DNA of 64,000 bases from Beta vulgaris subsp. vulgaris (GCF_026745355.1 NC_079205.1:63102915-63166914); one strand, 5' to 3'. Positions 33,317 to 44,887 are shown, numbered from the stretch's first letter. Made by a program: numbers and translations. The notes: generated by a model from the sequence alone, not told the origin.

Positions 33317-34605
33317 GTCTATTTCAATTTATCAACTAATTTTGCTAAAATAATTTATCAACTTAATCAACTAATTTTGCCAAACAGTTAAACTAATCAG
33401 TTACCTTATCAATTCTAGCACTTTATTAGTTTTAACTTTATCTTATCATTTTCAGTTAACTTATCAGTTTCAGTTTATTTTCAGCTAGTAATAATGCCAA
33501 ATATATAAGAGAATGTAAAAAGTTAAAAGAGTCCAAGGATGATCACATTGGTTTATCATATTTCATGAAGTGGGCCAGGGATGAATAATTTATTAGATAC
33601 TACTAATCGACCATTACGTGCCTTAAAGCTTGCACTAATATTTTTAATGATGATTCAATGTAGAAGCACAAATTGGAGTATGTTATGGAAGAATTGCCGA
33701 CAACTTACCAGTGGAGAAAGATGTGGTGAACCTCTATAAATCCTACGGCATAGGCGCAATGAGACTATATGATCCGGATCTCGCAGCTCTTAAAGCCCTT
33801 CAAGGATCAGGCATTAAACTCATGTTGGGTGTTCCTAATGAAAAAATTAAGTCTCTCGCGTCGCATGATCGGCCGCAATGCAATGGGTTAAGACCTACGT
33901 CGTTCCCTTTGCATCGTCGATCAAATATATCGTTGTCGGAAACGAAATCCTCCATCCGATCAACAAGCACCATCAATTCTATCGGCCTTAAAAAATGTCC
34001 GCAAGGCCCTAAATTCAAATACCTTAACAAGTAAAATTAAGGTTTCTACATCCATTGATACAACCCTAATCATAAATTCGTATCCACCTTCAAAAGGCGA
34101 ATTTAATAACACATCATATATTACTCCAATAATCAGATTTTAAGTACTAATGAGTCACCTTTGTTAGTTAATATTTACACTTACTTTGCTTACGTTAGTA
34201 ATAAGCAAAGTATTAGTATTGACTATGCACTATTTACGTCCAATGGAACTGTGGTTACTGACCTAATAACGGAAAGAATTACCAAAATTTATTTGATGCA
34301 ATGGTGGATTCAGTTTACGCGGCTCTTGGGAAGGTTGGTGCACCTAACATGGTGATTACGGTGTCCGAAACTGGGTGGCCGTCGGGAGGTGAAGATGCTG
34401 CCACGGAGCGAATGCGGGGACTTATTACAAGAATTTGATGAATCAAGTAAAGAAGGGGACTCCATTAAAACCAGGGCAAGCAATTGAAACATACTTGTTT
34501 GCAATGTTTGATGAGAACAATAAAACGGGAGCTAACACAGAGCGTCATTTTGGGCTGTTTACTCCTGATCAGCGTGCTAAATATGGGAAACTCAATTTCA
34601 GCTAA
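33180..34605 (+). pseudogene. G3: GH17 beta-1,3-glucanase-like, frameshifted
   Basis: Exon 1 is 33180-33243; the upstream ATG used by G1 is ATC here, so the second in-frame ATG is taken. Exon 2 is 33664-34605. The frame opens with EAQIGVCYGRIADNLPVEKD and shifts near 33860, where one base is missing compared with G1. Other one-base losses lie near 34139, 34263 and 34405. The VGNE region and the SETGWPS nucleophile motif are readable in shifted frames. Most of these changes are not shared with G1, so the two were disrupted separately or each carries consensus errors. The gene reads as dead. Confidence 0.85.
33250..33313. repeat. (TA)n microsatellite in G3 intron
   Basis: About 60 bases of uninterrupted TA after the donor site, in the place of the G1 tract. 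Confidence 0.9.
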
Positions 34606-34734
34606 TAGTTTTTCCTATGCAATGATTTCATCCTTTTTTGGTTGTTCCATTTGATTTTTCAAGTTGAAATCAAGATTGTAATCTTTGTCAACATATGTTC
34701 ACTAATATAAATAAAAATATCACTTTTGGCTTTT

Positions 34735-34900
34735 TACTCTTGATAAGCATCCTAACTATGGGAAACTCAACTTCAGCTAATAGATTTTCCTCTGCAATAA
34801 TAATTTCATCCTTTTTTAGTTGTTTGATCATTTGATTTTTCAAGTTCAAATTAGAATTGTAATAATCTTTGTCAACGTGTACTATCTTCATTTGACAATA
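34735..34900 (+). repeat. Partial duplication of the G3 3' end
   Basis: This repeats the last ~45 coding bases and the 3' flank of G3. TATGGGAAACTCAA, TTCAGCTAATAG, TTTCATCCTTTTTT and CTTTGTCAAC occur at 34582-34700 and again here, with small differences. Confidence 0.8.
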
Positions 34901-35606
34901 CAAGCACCATTTCTATATAGCACAAAAACGGCAAACCAAGGGTGAGCAGAAAGAGGGTTATGATTGCATTTCGAACCCATGTGATCATGATTTAAAGGTG
35001 GATGTATTTTGAACATCCAAAAGAGGTAATGGTGTATTGTATTATGAAACATATAGAAGAGGGAAATAGTGATGCAAGTATTGTGCAACAGAGGCAGAAT
35101 TTACTGATATAAATAAAAATATTAATTGGGAATTTTTAGTGCCACAAATGGGGAATTTTGAATTTCAACTAGTTGTTATCCCGAGCGATGCCACGGATCA
35201 TTTACCAATGTAACTTTGAAGTTTTAAATTAAACACTTGAGAAAAGTGGAAAAAAAGAGTTATAGGCATTAAATTGTGCTTAGGAAATTTCGGCCAATTT
35301 TGTGGCCAATCATATAGTGGGTATAATGCATGGTAGATTTCCGTAACTAAGTTACTTTTTTTTTTCCGCCTTTTTGTTAAGCTTCCTAATTTTTCTAATA
35401 AATGATCCGCTACAAAAGGATTTTTTAGTGAATGTGTCACATTTAGTTACGCATATGTCTTCCAATTACTTTTAAATTTTCTACAATACATTATAATATG
35501 AATTAGTCAATAGTATAACCATCGGCTTTAAGAAATTATGTATATATATTCTTACACATTAAACTAAATTCAAAAATAAAATTATATTATATACTTTATA
35601 AGTAAT

Positions 35607-35644
<38 letters not shown>

Positions 35645-36259
35645 TATTTATTTATTACATGGTGCAGTAATATTAATTATTGAGGTTATAAAATTTGGAG
35701 AGTTTTTTTAAAACATAAGAATAATAAAATGTAGGACACACTATTAATAGCATTAGCTTAATGAGTATTAATACATACATTTTTATTTGATTGTTTCCAA
35801 AAAAAATTATCTTATCTTCGAATAATTTTATTTTTAAATAGACCAAAATGATATTATAGAGTACTTAATTAATGCATTTATATTTCAAATCAGAGGTTAC
35901 ATTTCGAGTCTGAAAATATACGTTATTTTTATTGTTTAATATGTTTCATATAGTTGTGTGGGGAGAAGAAAATACATGGCAAATTTAATATGAGAGATTA
36001 CAATCTGAAGACTACATAGTAGAACACATTAATAATCTATTCGGGTACCAAGAATTTGTGTTCGGAATTTCTTATTCATATCCCCACAACCAAGTTATTG
36101 GCCTACCTCTATATTACAATAATCTATTCTTGTAACGATACAACCAAAATGTTTGGAGTATTACTTTTAAAAGTAATCACATGGCTGTCTTTTTCTAATT
36201 GTATGTCAGAAAAGTTAATTTTCAACAAATGGATACGTCTCAAGACTCTCAACTATATA
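34901..36259. other. Spacer of duplication copy 2
   Basis: AT-rich, with TATA and TTTA microsatellites at 35610-35655. A possible reversed Helitron-like end (ACTAG, then CGAGCGATGCCACGG) is near 35168-35195. No gene seen. Confidence 0.45.
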
Positions 36260-36788
36260 TCGTCCACTGAATACGGAAGAAGACTTTTTTTTCTTTTCAA
36301 GTCGTCGGTCGTTGTGCATGAAACTAGTGGTACGAACAATAATATTTTGTTGTATGCAAATGTAGTATACTGTATATAGTAGTATTATAGCGATCAACCC
36401 CTCTAGAATTAGTTTTGTTGTCTAATTCTTGATTAGCTGAATACAATTAGTTATAAAGTTTATTTGCATGCACAAAAATATTTCAACAAAAGAGTACAAA
36501 AGTTAAGTTATACTAATTGATTTCACTAATTAATTAATTAGACGTCAACCATTAAATTTACATAATTTGTATTTGCTCTGTTTCAAAATACTCAACACTT
36601 TTTCCAGCACGTTTGTCAACACGTATTTTTAACTTATTTTGTAAAAATCTCACTTTTTAGGAAGGTTGTATGACTGTATGATACATATTGTTTCACTCAT
36701 GTTCCTATAGACTGTTCTTCATTCTATCAAACTATCACAAATCTATCATACTTTTTTTTTGATGGCCTATTATCCATACCTCGTAGGG

Positions 36789-36793
36789 GTGAC
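36789..36793. repeat. Target-site duplication, left (copia-1)
   Basis: GTGAC, repeated at 39944-39948. Confidence 0.9.
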
Positions 36794-37402
36794 TGTAAGT
36801 TCTATTGACTATCAATCTAAGAATAATAGCAAATAATAATAGAATATCAAATAATAAAGCAGGAAAGAACACACCAGAAATTTTACGTGGAAACCCAAGA
36901 ACTGGGAGAAAAACCACGAATCTGCACTAGGAAATCGATGAATGTTTGATAGAGATTACAAAAGCACTCAAGAGCTCTCTCTAAAGCTTTCTCTCTCTCC
37001 AAACTATGTGTTTAAAGATGAAGAATAATGATAAACATAATTAGGGTTTATATTTATACCCTCATTAATACCAAAAACCGGAAAAAACTAGGCTTTGCGG
37101 TTCGACACCCCGCGGCCGCGCTCGACAACCCGCGGGCGGACAGAACCCGTCAGTTTTGTCAGTTCTTCGTAAAATCGTCATAACTTTCTCGTTTCTCACC
37201 GGAATTGGACGTATGACCTATCATTGGAAAGCTCTCGGAACAAGCTATCACCTCCACTTTGAATCACCTCAAAATATTTATAGATTGAAAGATATGTCCA
37301 TTCAAAGTTGGCCTTATGTCCCAAATGACGTTTTTCTTTACGCAACCTCATCTCCACACCCATACACCTCCATGAGCTTCATATACTACCATATTCCCAA
37401 CA
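36794..37402 (-). repeat. Copia-1 3' LTR
   Basis: 609 bases; closely matches 39337-39943 and both LTRs of the copy at 50696-53850. Confidence 0.93.
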
Positions 37403-38196
37403 ATCTCCCACTTGGAGATAGGTGTAAGTGAAGAAAACTTCATACCTTCATCATCCTCTCATTCATCTCAACTCCTACACACATCCCACTGCAAAAGCAA
37501 TCTCTAGTCGTGTCCAAACCATGACATACATCAAGCATCCCATGACAACATCTCCTCTACACCAAGGAAATACATTGAAGTTTGCACCAACTCCAATTCA
37601 AAGACATCAAATCTACACCGACTTTGATTCTTAATCACTAACCCCAAATCATTGCACCATCACTCCATGAACCTACACACCCTCCTACCCCGGAGGTCGG
37701 ATCACCTTAGAGACAAGCACAACCAAATGAATCCCTTCCTCTACAACTAAGAAGATAACCACTTCCTCTCCAACCAAAGAAGCACATTGAAGTCTCATCA
37801 AACTTCAATAAAACCAATTACCACCTAAGCCAAAGAAGCTTCTCATTGTTCTAAAAAGCAAACTCACATTGCTCCCACTCGAACAATACACCCTTTGTTC
37901 CACTTAGGATTTCCGGCACTACATGCTTGTGTGCCGTCTTCACCTTGTTCGCTTACCGGTCAATTTGCCACCGGGATACCGCTTCACCACGGTTCTCATC
38001 CCTTGGCCCACTATCGATAGTTTTCCGACCAAACGACACCTTACATGAAGTTCTCATCCCAATCCGGACCCTTCACTGTGCTCCCCATGGTGTAAAGTGT
38101 TCCATCCTTGTCCCACGAGCTATGATCATTGCTCCCTTGACAATTTCCAAGAACCACCATCAAACACAACCTTGTAACCCGATGTAGCAAGTTGGG

Positions 38197-38463
38197 CTAC
38201 GATATCAAGCTTTTCTTCAACCTTGGGATAAACTTGACATTCTTCAACTCCAACGAGCCACCAGTGAGTTTCACACTCACATCACCTTTCCCCATGACTT
38301 CCACTGCCTTGCCATCCGCAAGGTAGACCTTTTCAAGTTTTCCGGATTTGAAATTCCGAAACAACTCCTTGCATGGTGAGGAATGATGAGAAGAACCCGA
38401 ATCCAAGACCCATGATCCCGAGCACCCAACCAACTCTTCCTGATCATCCATGCTTACCATCAA
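38197..38463 (-). pseudogene. Copia protease fragment
   Basis: The minus frame reads GSWVLDSGSSHHSSP, the retropepsin DSG active-site motif, and goes on to FRNFKSGKLEKVYLADGKAV. It lies in a different frame from gag, at the same junction in both copies. Downstream sequence on minus still resembles the linker toward the pre-integrase region, but no integrase follows. Confidence 0.82.
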
Positions 38464-39284
38464 AGCATCGGAATCGTACTCGAAATCAAGTTAGTTGATG
38501 CATCTTCTTCATCATCACTTTCTTGAACCTTCTTCTTCCCTTTCCCATTCTCTTTCCTAGGACAATCTCTCTTTATAATGTCCTTCATTACCACACCCCA
38601 GCAAGTAACACTAGCCCTGCCTTTTGACTTACTCCGATCCCCCTTTGACTCCGATTTTCCCTGAAAGTTCCTCCCTTTTCCCCTCCCTCTACCTTCTGCA
38701 CTGTATGCTCCAGATGATTCTCCACTCTCCTTCCTTCGAATGCTCTCACTCAAAATCAGATCACGGACAACATCATAAACCAATTTCTCTTTACCAGAGG
38801 AATTACTAACAGCAGTTACAACAGTTTCCCAAGCAGTAGGTAAAGAGGACAACAAAATTAGGGCTTTCACTTCATCCTCAAAGGCAATATTAACCGAAGA
38901 TAACTGACTTATTAATGAATTAAATTCATTAATATGTTCAGCAGCAGAACTACCATTATTCATCTCTAAACCAAACAAACGGCGCATCAGATATACCTTA
39001 TTCATTGCAGAGGGCTTTTCATACATATCTGACAGTGCTTTGATCAATCCAGCCGTTGTTTTGATATCCTTGACATTGAACGCCACAGTCCGAGCCAATG
39101 TCAAACGCACCACCGCTAGTGCCTGTCTGTCCAGTACTTTCCACTTAGCCTCCTCCATCTCAGCAGGCTTTTCAGACAAAGGTTGATACAGATTTTTCTG
39201 ATATAAGATGTCTTCTATTTGCATCTTCCAATATCCAAAATCTGTCCCATCAAACTTCTCAATTCTAATCTTTGAATCCTCCAT
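38460..39284 (-). CDS. Copia Gag protein, 274 residues
   Basis: It starts at ATG 39284, just after the primer-binding site, with MEDSKIRIEKFDGTDFGYWK. This is the UBN2-type copia Gag, with YLMRRLFGLEMNNGSSAAEH and LISQLSSV following. A basic tail (RGRGKGRNFQGKSE) precedes where a zinc knuckle is expected. Compensating shifts turn that stretch into TCWGVVMKDIIKRDC, so most knuckle cysteine and histidine residues are lost. The copy in G5 has the same change. Gag would form virus-like particles; without pol this copy depends on relatives. Confidence 0.85.
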   Translation of the reverse strand: MEDSKIRIEKFDGTDFGYWKMQIEDILYQKNLYQPLSEKPAEMEEAKWKVLDRQALAVVRLTLARTVAFNVKDIKTTAGLIKALSDMYEKPSAMNKVYLMRRLFGLEMNNGSSAAEHINEFNSLISQLSSVNIAFEDEVKALILLSSLPTAWETVVTAVSNSSGKEKLVYDVVRDLILSESIRRKESGESSGAYSAEGRGRGKGRNFQGKSESKGDRSKSKGRASVTCWGVVMKDIIKRDCPRKENGKGKKKVQESDDEEDASTNLISSTIPML

Positions 39285-39336
39285 TGTTAATTATTCTAGA
39301 TCTAGACAATAATCAAACCTAGCTCTTGATACCACT

Positions 39337-39943
39337 TGTAAGTTCTATTGACTATCAATCTAAGAATAATAAAACAATAATAGAATATCAAATAATAAAG
39401 CAGGAAAGAACACACCAGAAATTTTACGTGGAAACCCAAGAACTGGGAGAAAAACCACGAATCTGCACTAGGAATCGATGAATGTTTGATAGAGATTACA
39501 AAAGCACTCAAGAGCTCTCTCTAAAGCTTTCTCTCTCTCAAACTATGTGTTTAAAGATGAAGAATAATGATTAAACATAATTAGGGTTTATATTTATACC
39601 CTCATTAATACCAAAAACCGGAAAAAACTAGGCTTTGCGGTTCGACACCCCGCGGCCGCGCTCGACAACCCACGGCGGACAGAACCCGTCAGTTTTGTCA
39701 GTTCTTCGTAAAATCGTCATAACTTTCTCGTTTCTCACCGGAATTGGACGTATGACCTATCATTGGAAAGCTCTCGGAACAAGCTATCACCTCCACTTTG
39801 AATCACCTCAAAATAATTTATAGATTGAAAGATATGTCCATTCAAAGTTGGCCTTATGTCCCAAATGACGTTTTTCTTCTACGCAACCTCATCTCCACAC
39901 CCATACACCTCCATGAGCTTCATATACTACCATATGCCCAACA
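39337..39943 (-). repeat. Copia-1 5' LTR
   Basis: 607 bases; the right edge on the plus strand is CCCAACA followed by GTGAC. Confidence 0.93.
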
Positions 39944-39948
39944 GTGAC

Positions 39949-41236
39949 TCCATGAGAATAGGAGAAAAACAAATGCAGACCTGAACAAGGAGTGAATATG
40001 TGGCACATAGGAGCAGTATCTATAAGCATCTCTATATTCTCTTTCTATCCCATGTGATCGTACGATACTCAGCTGGCAACGCAACTTTATTAGGTGGATG
40101 GAGCCATGTCATTACGGACATTAGTGGCCGACGCAGATGACAATCTTACCCATAATGGATGGTGGAGCGGGTGTGAATTTTTATGTTACACTCGAACCAT
40201 CGCGCCCGCCCCAGCTTTTATCCACTATAAACTTATCATCCTATCTATTAGATATTTTAAAATTAATTATAAGAATCCATGTTGCATTATTAATATTCTT
40301 ATTTAATTTGCATACTATAATATGGGCTTTGAGCTATTGACCCATAGTTGAAAGCTCAAGACTAATAAAAGAAATATGAAGCGGGTGTGGATACCCACCC
40401 TTGTGGTAGAGCGGGTAGGAAATGGGTCTGGGTACCCAACCAACGGGGGGCAAACTGTTTAATTAGTTGGTGTCGCACTTATAGACATAACTACGAAATA
40501 CATTCGCTAATTATATAATCCTTGTCGCGCAAAATAATCTTTGTAGAATTAAAACTTTTAATATTGTTGTTAATCAACAAGATAGCCTTAACCATTTTCA
40601 CCTTTTGTACATTTATTTATATTATTGTAGCAATCCCTTATATATGTTGTTCCGGTATGGAATAAATGTTGTTGGAGTGGACCAGTATCCTTCAACTACG
40701 TGAGCCGGTTTGATGTCCTGCAAAATAGAACACATAAACTTACCTCGGGGGAGAGGAACGTCCCTCCGATGCCTAATTTAGTAAAGGATAATAACCCGTA
40801 TATCTCAGGTGGAGTATATTAATATATGTGAACATATCTTATGACCAAATCATGGGGTATTTATAGAAGTCGGTAGTGTCCTGATTAGGATAGGACACTG
40901 CTAGATTTTTTTCTTTTTTTACTGTCAAAAATTGGACCATTAAGACTTTTCTTTTGTTAATAATAGGACAATGCATACATCAATCAAAGTTATCAAGAGC
41001 ACATGATGCTCCTCAATGCATACTAGAAGTAACATCTAGCTTCTTAAGCGGGAGCTCGACAAGAGTAAGACGACGGCGAACTTTTCGTTTGTTAGATTTT
41101 TCGCAATGATATTGTTAATTAGTGTTGTAATTCCTCCATTCTTTTATAATGGCAACTTTTCAACATTGTTACTTTTATACTAGCTATTTATTATTACGAT
41201 TGGCCATATTTATTTCTAATAGATACAAGGTAAATG
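39949..41236. other. Intergenic region between copia-1 and LINE-3
   Basis: To about 40125 this is duplication sequence. 40165-40460 holds a GCGGGTGTGG / CCCGCCCC inverted stretch like small hAT-type elements. 40660-40910 contains AACGTCCCTCCGATGCC and a TATTTATAGA block that may be an LTR relic. No gene is supported. Confidence 0.4.
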
Positions 41237-44200
41237 ATGTTATTTTTTTTTTGATAATTTCATTTCCATTTTATTATCATAATCAAGATAAAATGGATGA
41301 GGCCTCTACTCAAAATAAGGTATTCCCCCACTAGGTGGGCGACATTTTTATAGTGCATACGCACACCCTATAGAGAGGAGTCCCCGTCCATATTGAGTTA
41401 CATTCGAAGTCACATACAGATACATCTTCACCTATGCTATGAAGTACATCTTACACATTGAAACAAAACATGAGAACTAGATATCTGGACCAAAGTCTAG
41501 AAACCTGAGAGGCTACAGACTAGGTGACTACTGAGACGAGCTACTGAAACACCATTCTACCAATCAAACTATACAGCCACAAGCTTGGATTCTCCCTCTG
41601 CGAGCACTTGAAATATCTTAGACCATTTTTGCAAACTGCCCACCATTTTCCATATTGCTTCATCAGCTAGCATCCACACTACCTCATGACATTTTGTTGC
41701 TCCCATATAATGACTAATTCCTGGTCAATGATTACTCCATTATTCCAAACCATCTGGAGCTACAGCCACGCTATAAATTCCTCCATCCTTGAAAGTCCCT
41801 GCTTGGCAAGGGAATCCGCAACATAATTTGCACTTCGACCTTCATGAACAATTTTGATGTTTAATGACTTTTTTCGAGCGTTTCGAATGAAGTTTAAATG
41901 ATGATTCATGTTCCATGGCCCTCCACTGTTGATGTTGCTCCATGATACAGCATTGAGTGAATCTGATTCTAGAAGAATCATGCAGCTTTTGATGGAGTCA
42001 CTTGCAAGCGAGATTTTGATTGCATGATGTATAGCTAAGATTTCTGCACAGTTGATTTCCATATATGGAATCGGACATGAAAATAGACACATAAAGTTTC
42101 CATTAGCATCACGCAAGACGCCACCTATTGCAGAGAGCGATGAACTCGGATTAACGGATGCGTCTACATTCCATTTAATCATATTTGAATCCGGTGGACA
42201 CCATTCACGCACACTTGGAACAGATTGAATGGCCTTCAAGAGCAAGGTTCTGCCATGCCATAGTAGACAATGTGGATTCCTTTGAATATCACTGGGAGAA
42301 TACGGAAATTCGTCACACCACCCTTTGATCCACCACCCAAGCCTCAAGAGAATCATATCTTGAAGAGATTTTAATGAGCATGACTTTTTTTCAAAAATTC
42401 GTGAATTACGTTCTTTCCAAAGTGTCCACACTATTATAAAGAAGATAGAATGCCAAACTTTCTTGAAGAATGGGTTCTTTTCCTTTGTGTGCCATTGCTC
42501 AAAAGAATTTCTCAAGTTGTTAGCAAAGACCCATTTAATACCCCACAAATCAAGCCACCAATGCCATATATGCAACGCACTTGGACAGTGAAGCAGAAGA
42601 TGGTTGGATGTCTCAGATGATTGGGAACATAGAACACATATGTCATTATCAAAAGGTATGATTCCAATGTGAGCGAGCTTCTGCCTCGTGTTTATTTTCT
42701 CAAGCAGCGCCAACCACACAAACACTTCAATTCTATGCGGAACAAGGCCGCGCCATACTCCTTTTACAGCGTCTTGGTGTTGTATGGGGCAAAGTTTGTC
42801 CAGTTCAAATGTGAAAGATTTGGTAGTGAATATACCTGAGGATTGGAAGGACCACACAAGTTTATCGTCGCCATCAAGAGCTAGATATGCGTGTTTGAGA
42901 AGACCGTCGAGGCGAGCCTTTTCTGCCAGATCCTGAGGCCTTAGAGCCCGCTTCCATGAAAAGGTCCATACCCAATTAAAGCCTTCCCAAAATCCAAAGG
43001 AGCCTACTGCTTCGTTTTGCATGAGAGAGATTCGAAACAACCTTGGAAAGGAATTTTTTAAGGCTGTTGGTGATAGCCATGAGTCATGCCAGAACAGGCA
43101 CTTTAGACCACTGTATACATTTTTCCTTACACCTTTTATGGCCAGATTTTTCGCATGAGGGTGCTGTAGGATGGACGTACATATTTGCTTCCATGGGCCC
43201 CCAGTTGAGGGGATTGTAATGTCGTTGATGCAGAATGATGATGAGTAGTTGTGCTTTGCCCGTATTAATTGACACCATAGTTGTGAAGGGTCATCAAAAA
43301 AACGCCAAATCCATTTGAACAAAAGAGCCAAGTTTTTGTGTTTCACATTTCCAATTCCAAGACCACCAAGAGCTTTTGGTAGCTGCACCTTCTTCCATGA
43401 TACTAATGCGAGTGCCTTTTTTTCCATGCTGCCTCCCCACAAAAAGGATCTCAAGATCTTATTTATTTGCCCCTCCACTCCTTTCGGAATGGGATAAAGT
43501 GACATGTAATATAGGGGGAGGCTCGAGAGAGATGATTTTATTAAAGTGATTCTTCCTCCAATTGAAAGCATTCTACCTTTCCATGATGCTAGCCGCTTTG
43601 ATATTTTCGCTATTATTGGCTCCCAAGGTTGCTTCCTTGTTGCATTCCCACCTATAGGCAAGCCTAGATAGGTGAAAGGAATATTGCCAACTTTGCAATG
43701 AAGTGATGATGCAGCCGATTTAATCCATAGGCTTGATGCATTGATTCCGATTAGTGAACTCTTGTAAAAGTTCACTTGTATCCCCGAGGCTAGATGGAAT
43801 AAGATGAGCATTTTCTTGATGTTCATAAGTGATTCAAGATTTGCTTCACAGAATATTAATGTGTCGTCGGCATATTGTAAGTGAGTGATTGTCAAATCAC
43901 TTTGAGGAATGCTCACTCCCTTCCACATATTCAAAGATGTGGCCTTCTTTATGATTTGATTAAGAGCCTCCGCAACTAGAACAAACAAGAAGGGTGAGAG
44001 AGGGTCACCTTGCCTCAACCCTCTTTGGAGCCTAAAAGGCTTGGTAGGCGAGCCATTGACTAGGATCGAGGCGGAAGCCGTGGTTACGCACTCCATAATC
44101 CATTTGCACCATACCATAGGGAACTTCATTTGGGCCATTACCCATTCAAGAAAGCTCCACGATACACTATCGTACGCTTTATGAAAATCTAGCTTGAGGA

Positions 44201-44392
44201 GTGTAGCTTCAATGTTCTTTTTTTTACATGAGTCAATTAGTTCGCTAGCAATTAGCGCGCCATCTAGAATTTGACGACCCTCAATGTATGAAGATTGGAG
44301 GGGACCAATCAAAGAACTCATCACCTTTTGAATCCTCCTAGCCATCAATTTTGCTATAATCTTGTAAATGCACCCAACCATGCTAATTTAAC
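41237..44392 (-). mobile_element. 5'-truncated L1-type LINE with intact ORF2 part (LINE-3)
   Basis: A poly(T) at about 41243-41252 is the minus-strand tail. The 5' edge falls at about 44390, inside the RT motif that normally reads RPIS-L/M-VGCIYK. ATGTTATT at 41237-41244 and 44393-44400 is a possible 8 bp duplication. The remaining coding part is uninterrupted, so this is the youngest-looking LINE here. It lies about 0.6 kb upstream of G4. Confidence 0.9.
41760..44381 (-). CDS. LINE ORF2 fragment: RT, zf-RVT, RNase H (873 codons)
   Basis: It is open from the truncation point to a natural stop. RT landmarks are KLDFHKAYDSVSWSF near residue 65, RGLRQGDPLSPFLF near 120 and LQYADDTLIF with the catalytic YADD at about 170-173. 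zf-RVT follows (VWRGLVPHRIEVFVWLALLE, then CVLCSQSSETSNHLLLHC). The C-terminal RNase H has WNVDASVNPS, ESDSLNAV and GRSANYVADSLAKQG. Endonuclease, ORF1 and the RT fingers are missing, so the starting ATG is fortuitous and the element cannot move itself. The absence of stops over 2.6 kb implies recent insertion. Confidence 0.9.
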   Translation of the reverse strand: MVGCIYKIIAKLMARRIQKVMSSLIGPLQSSYIEGRQILDGALIASELIDSCKKKNIEATLLKLDFHKAYDSVSWSFLEWVMAQMKFPMVWCKWIMECVTTASASILVNGSPTKPFRLQRGLRQGDPLSPFLFVLVAEALNQIIKKATSLNMWKGVSIPQSDLTITHLQYADDTLIFCEANLESLMNIKKMLILFHLASGIQVNFYKSSLIGINASSLWIKSAASSLHCKVGNIPFTYLGLPIGGNATRKQPWEPIIAKISKRLASWKGRMLSIGGRITLIKSSLSSLPLYYMSLYPIPKGVEGQINKILRSFLWGGSMEKKALALVSWKKVQLPKALGGLGIGNVKHKNLALLFKWIWRFFDDPSQLWCQLIRAKHNYSSSFCINDITIPSTGGPWKQICTSILQHPHAKNLAIKGVRKNVYSGLKCLFWHDSWLSPTALKNSFPRLFRISLMQNEAVGSFGFWEGFNWVWTFSWKRALRPQDLAEKARLDGLLKHAYLALDGDDKLVWSFQSSGIFTTKSFTFELDKLCPIQHQDAVKGVWRGLVPHRIEVFVWLALLEKINTRQKLAHIGIIPFDNDICVLCSQSSETSNHLLLHCPSALHIWHWWLDLWGIKWVFANNLRNSFEQWHTKEKNPFFKKVWHSIFFIIVWTLWKERNSRIFEKKSCSLKSLQDMILLRLGWWIKGWCDEFPYSPSDIQRNPHCLLWHGRTLLLKAIQSVPSVREWCPPDSNMIKWNVDASVNPSSSLSAIGGVLRDANGNFMCLFSCPIPYMEINCAEILAIHHAIKISLASDSIKSCMILLESDSLNAVSWSNINSGGPWNMNHHLNFIRNARKKSLNIKIVHEGRSANYVADSLAKQGLSRMEEFIAWL

Positions 44393-44400
44393 ATGTTATT

Positions 44401-44872
44401 GGATTAGTTTCAATATTTATTTTCATAACATGAATATATATTCTAAAAAATTTACTAATTAAATATTAAAAATATAAATGGTCAAAGTAACAAATTAGTA
44501 AAGTTTAAAATCAAAACGTTGCTATTATAAAATAATGAAGCAAGTAGTCTCTTCGTTTTTATTTGGTGTTCGTGCTTGAAATATTTCATTTAAAGAGTGA
44601 AACTTTGACCATAAATTTTAGTCGACCGAAATATATGGAACAAAACAGTCACTTGGATTTATTTGATTTGTGTCGACTTATAATTTTACAATATTAAATT
44701 TTCATACTTATGTACAATTAAAATTTAAAAATATTATTGCTCCGGTGTGTGCATTAAGATTAAGCAAAAAGAAAATAAGACAACAAGGATATGTTTTATT
44801 TTTATGGTATTATAAGACCAACTTCTATGTTGTGACGCACGCAGTGATAATTGTTAGTTTTTTCAATATGAT
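44401..44872 (+). other. G4 upstream region
   Basis: AT-rich, no gene. A degenerate Stowaway-type region may lie near 44548-44650. Confidence 0.35.
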
Positions 44873-44887
44873 TTGACTATATAAAGG
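44873..44887 (+). promoter_or_regulatory. W-box core and TATA box of G4
   Basis: TTGAC (44873-44877) directly abuts TATATAAAGG, 80-100 bases before the ATG. Confidence 0.6.

Larger units (their letters stand above)
36794..39943 (-). mobile_element. Non-autonomous Ty1/copia element, copy 1 (gag plus partial protease)
   Basis: A complete LTR-to-LTR element of 3150 bases on the minus strand. LTRs are 36794-37402 (3') and 39337-39943 (5'), beginning TGTTGGG and ending CTTACA on minus. The primer-binding site TGGTATCAAGAGC follows the 5' LTR, and a purine-rich AAGTGGGAGAT precedes the 3' LTR. GTGAC is duplicated at both edges. Integrase, reverse transcriptase and RNase H are absent. It is nearly identical to the element in G5, in opposite orientation. 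Confidence 0.95.
31352..40125 (+). repeat. Segmental duplication copy 2 (contains G3)
   Basis: Collinear with 6436-20860 through the G3 upstream region, gene and 3' flank, then 36260-36793 and 39949-40125. Insertions private to this copy are the hAT-like element 31914-32817 and the copia 36794-39943. Copy 1 shows both empty sites: a single CTTAAGAG near 8265 and a single GTGAC near 19299. Confidence 0.75.

Noticed and set aside
37156..38187. Several plus-strand open frames
   Set aside because: They are shadows of the minus-strand copia LTR and its decayed internal region.
40660..40910. Possible LTR fragment
   Set aside because: Some LTR-like features (ACGTCCCTCCGATGCC, TATTTATAGA) but no ends, partner copy or target-site duplication could be found in the window.
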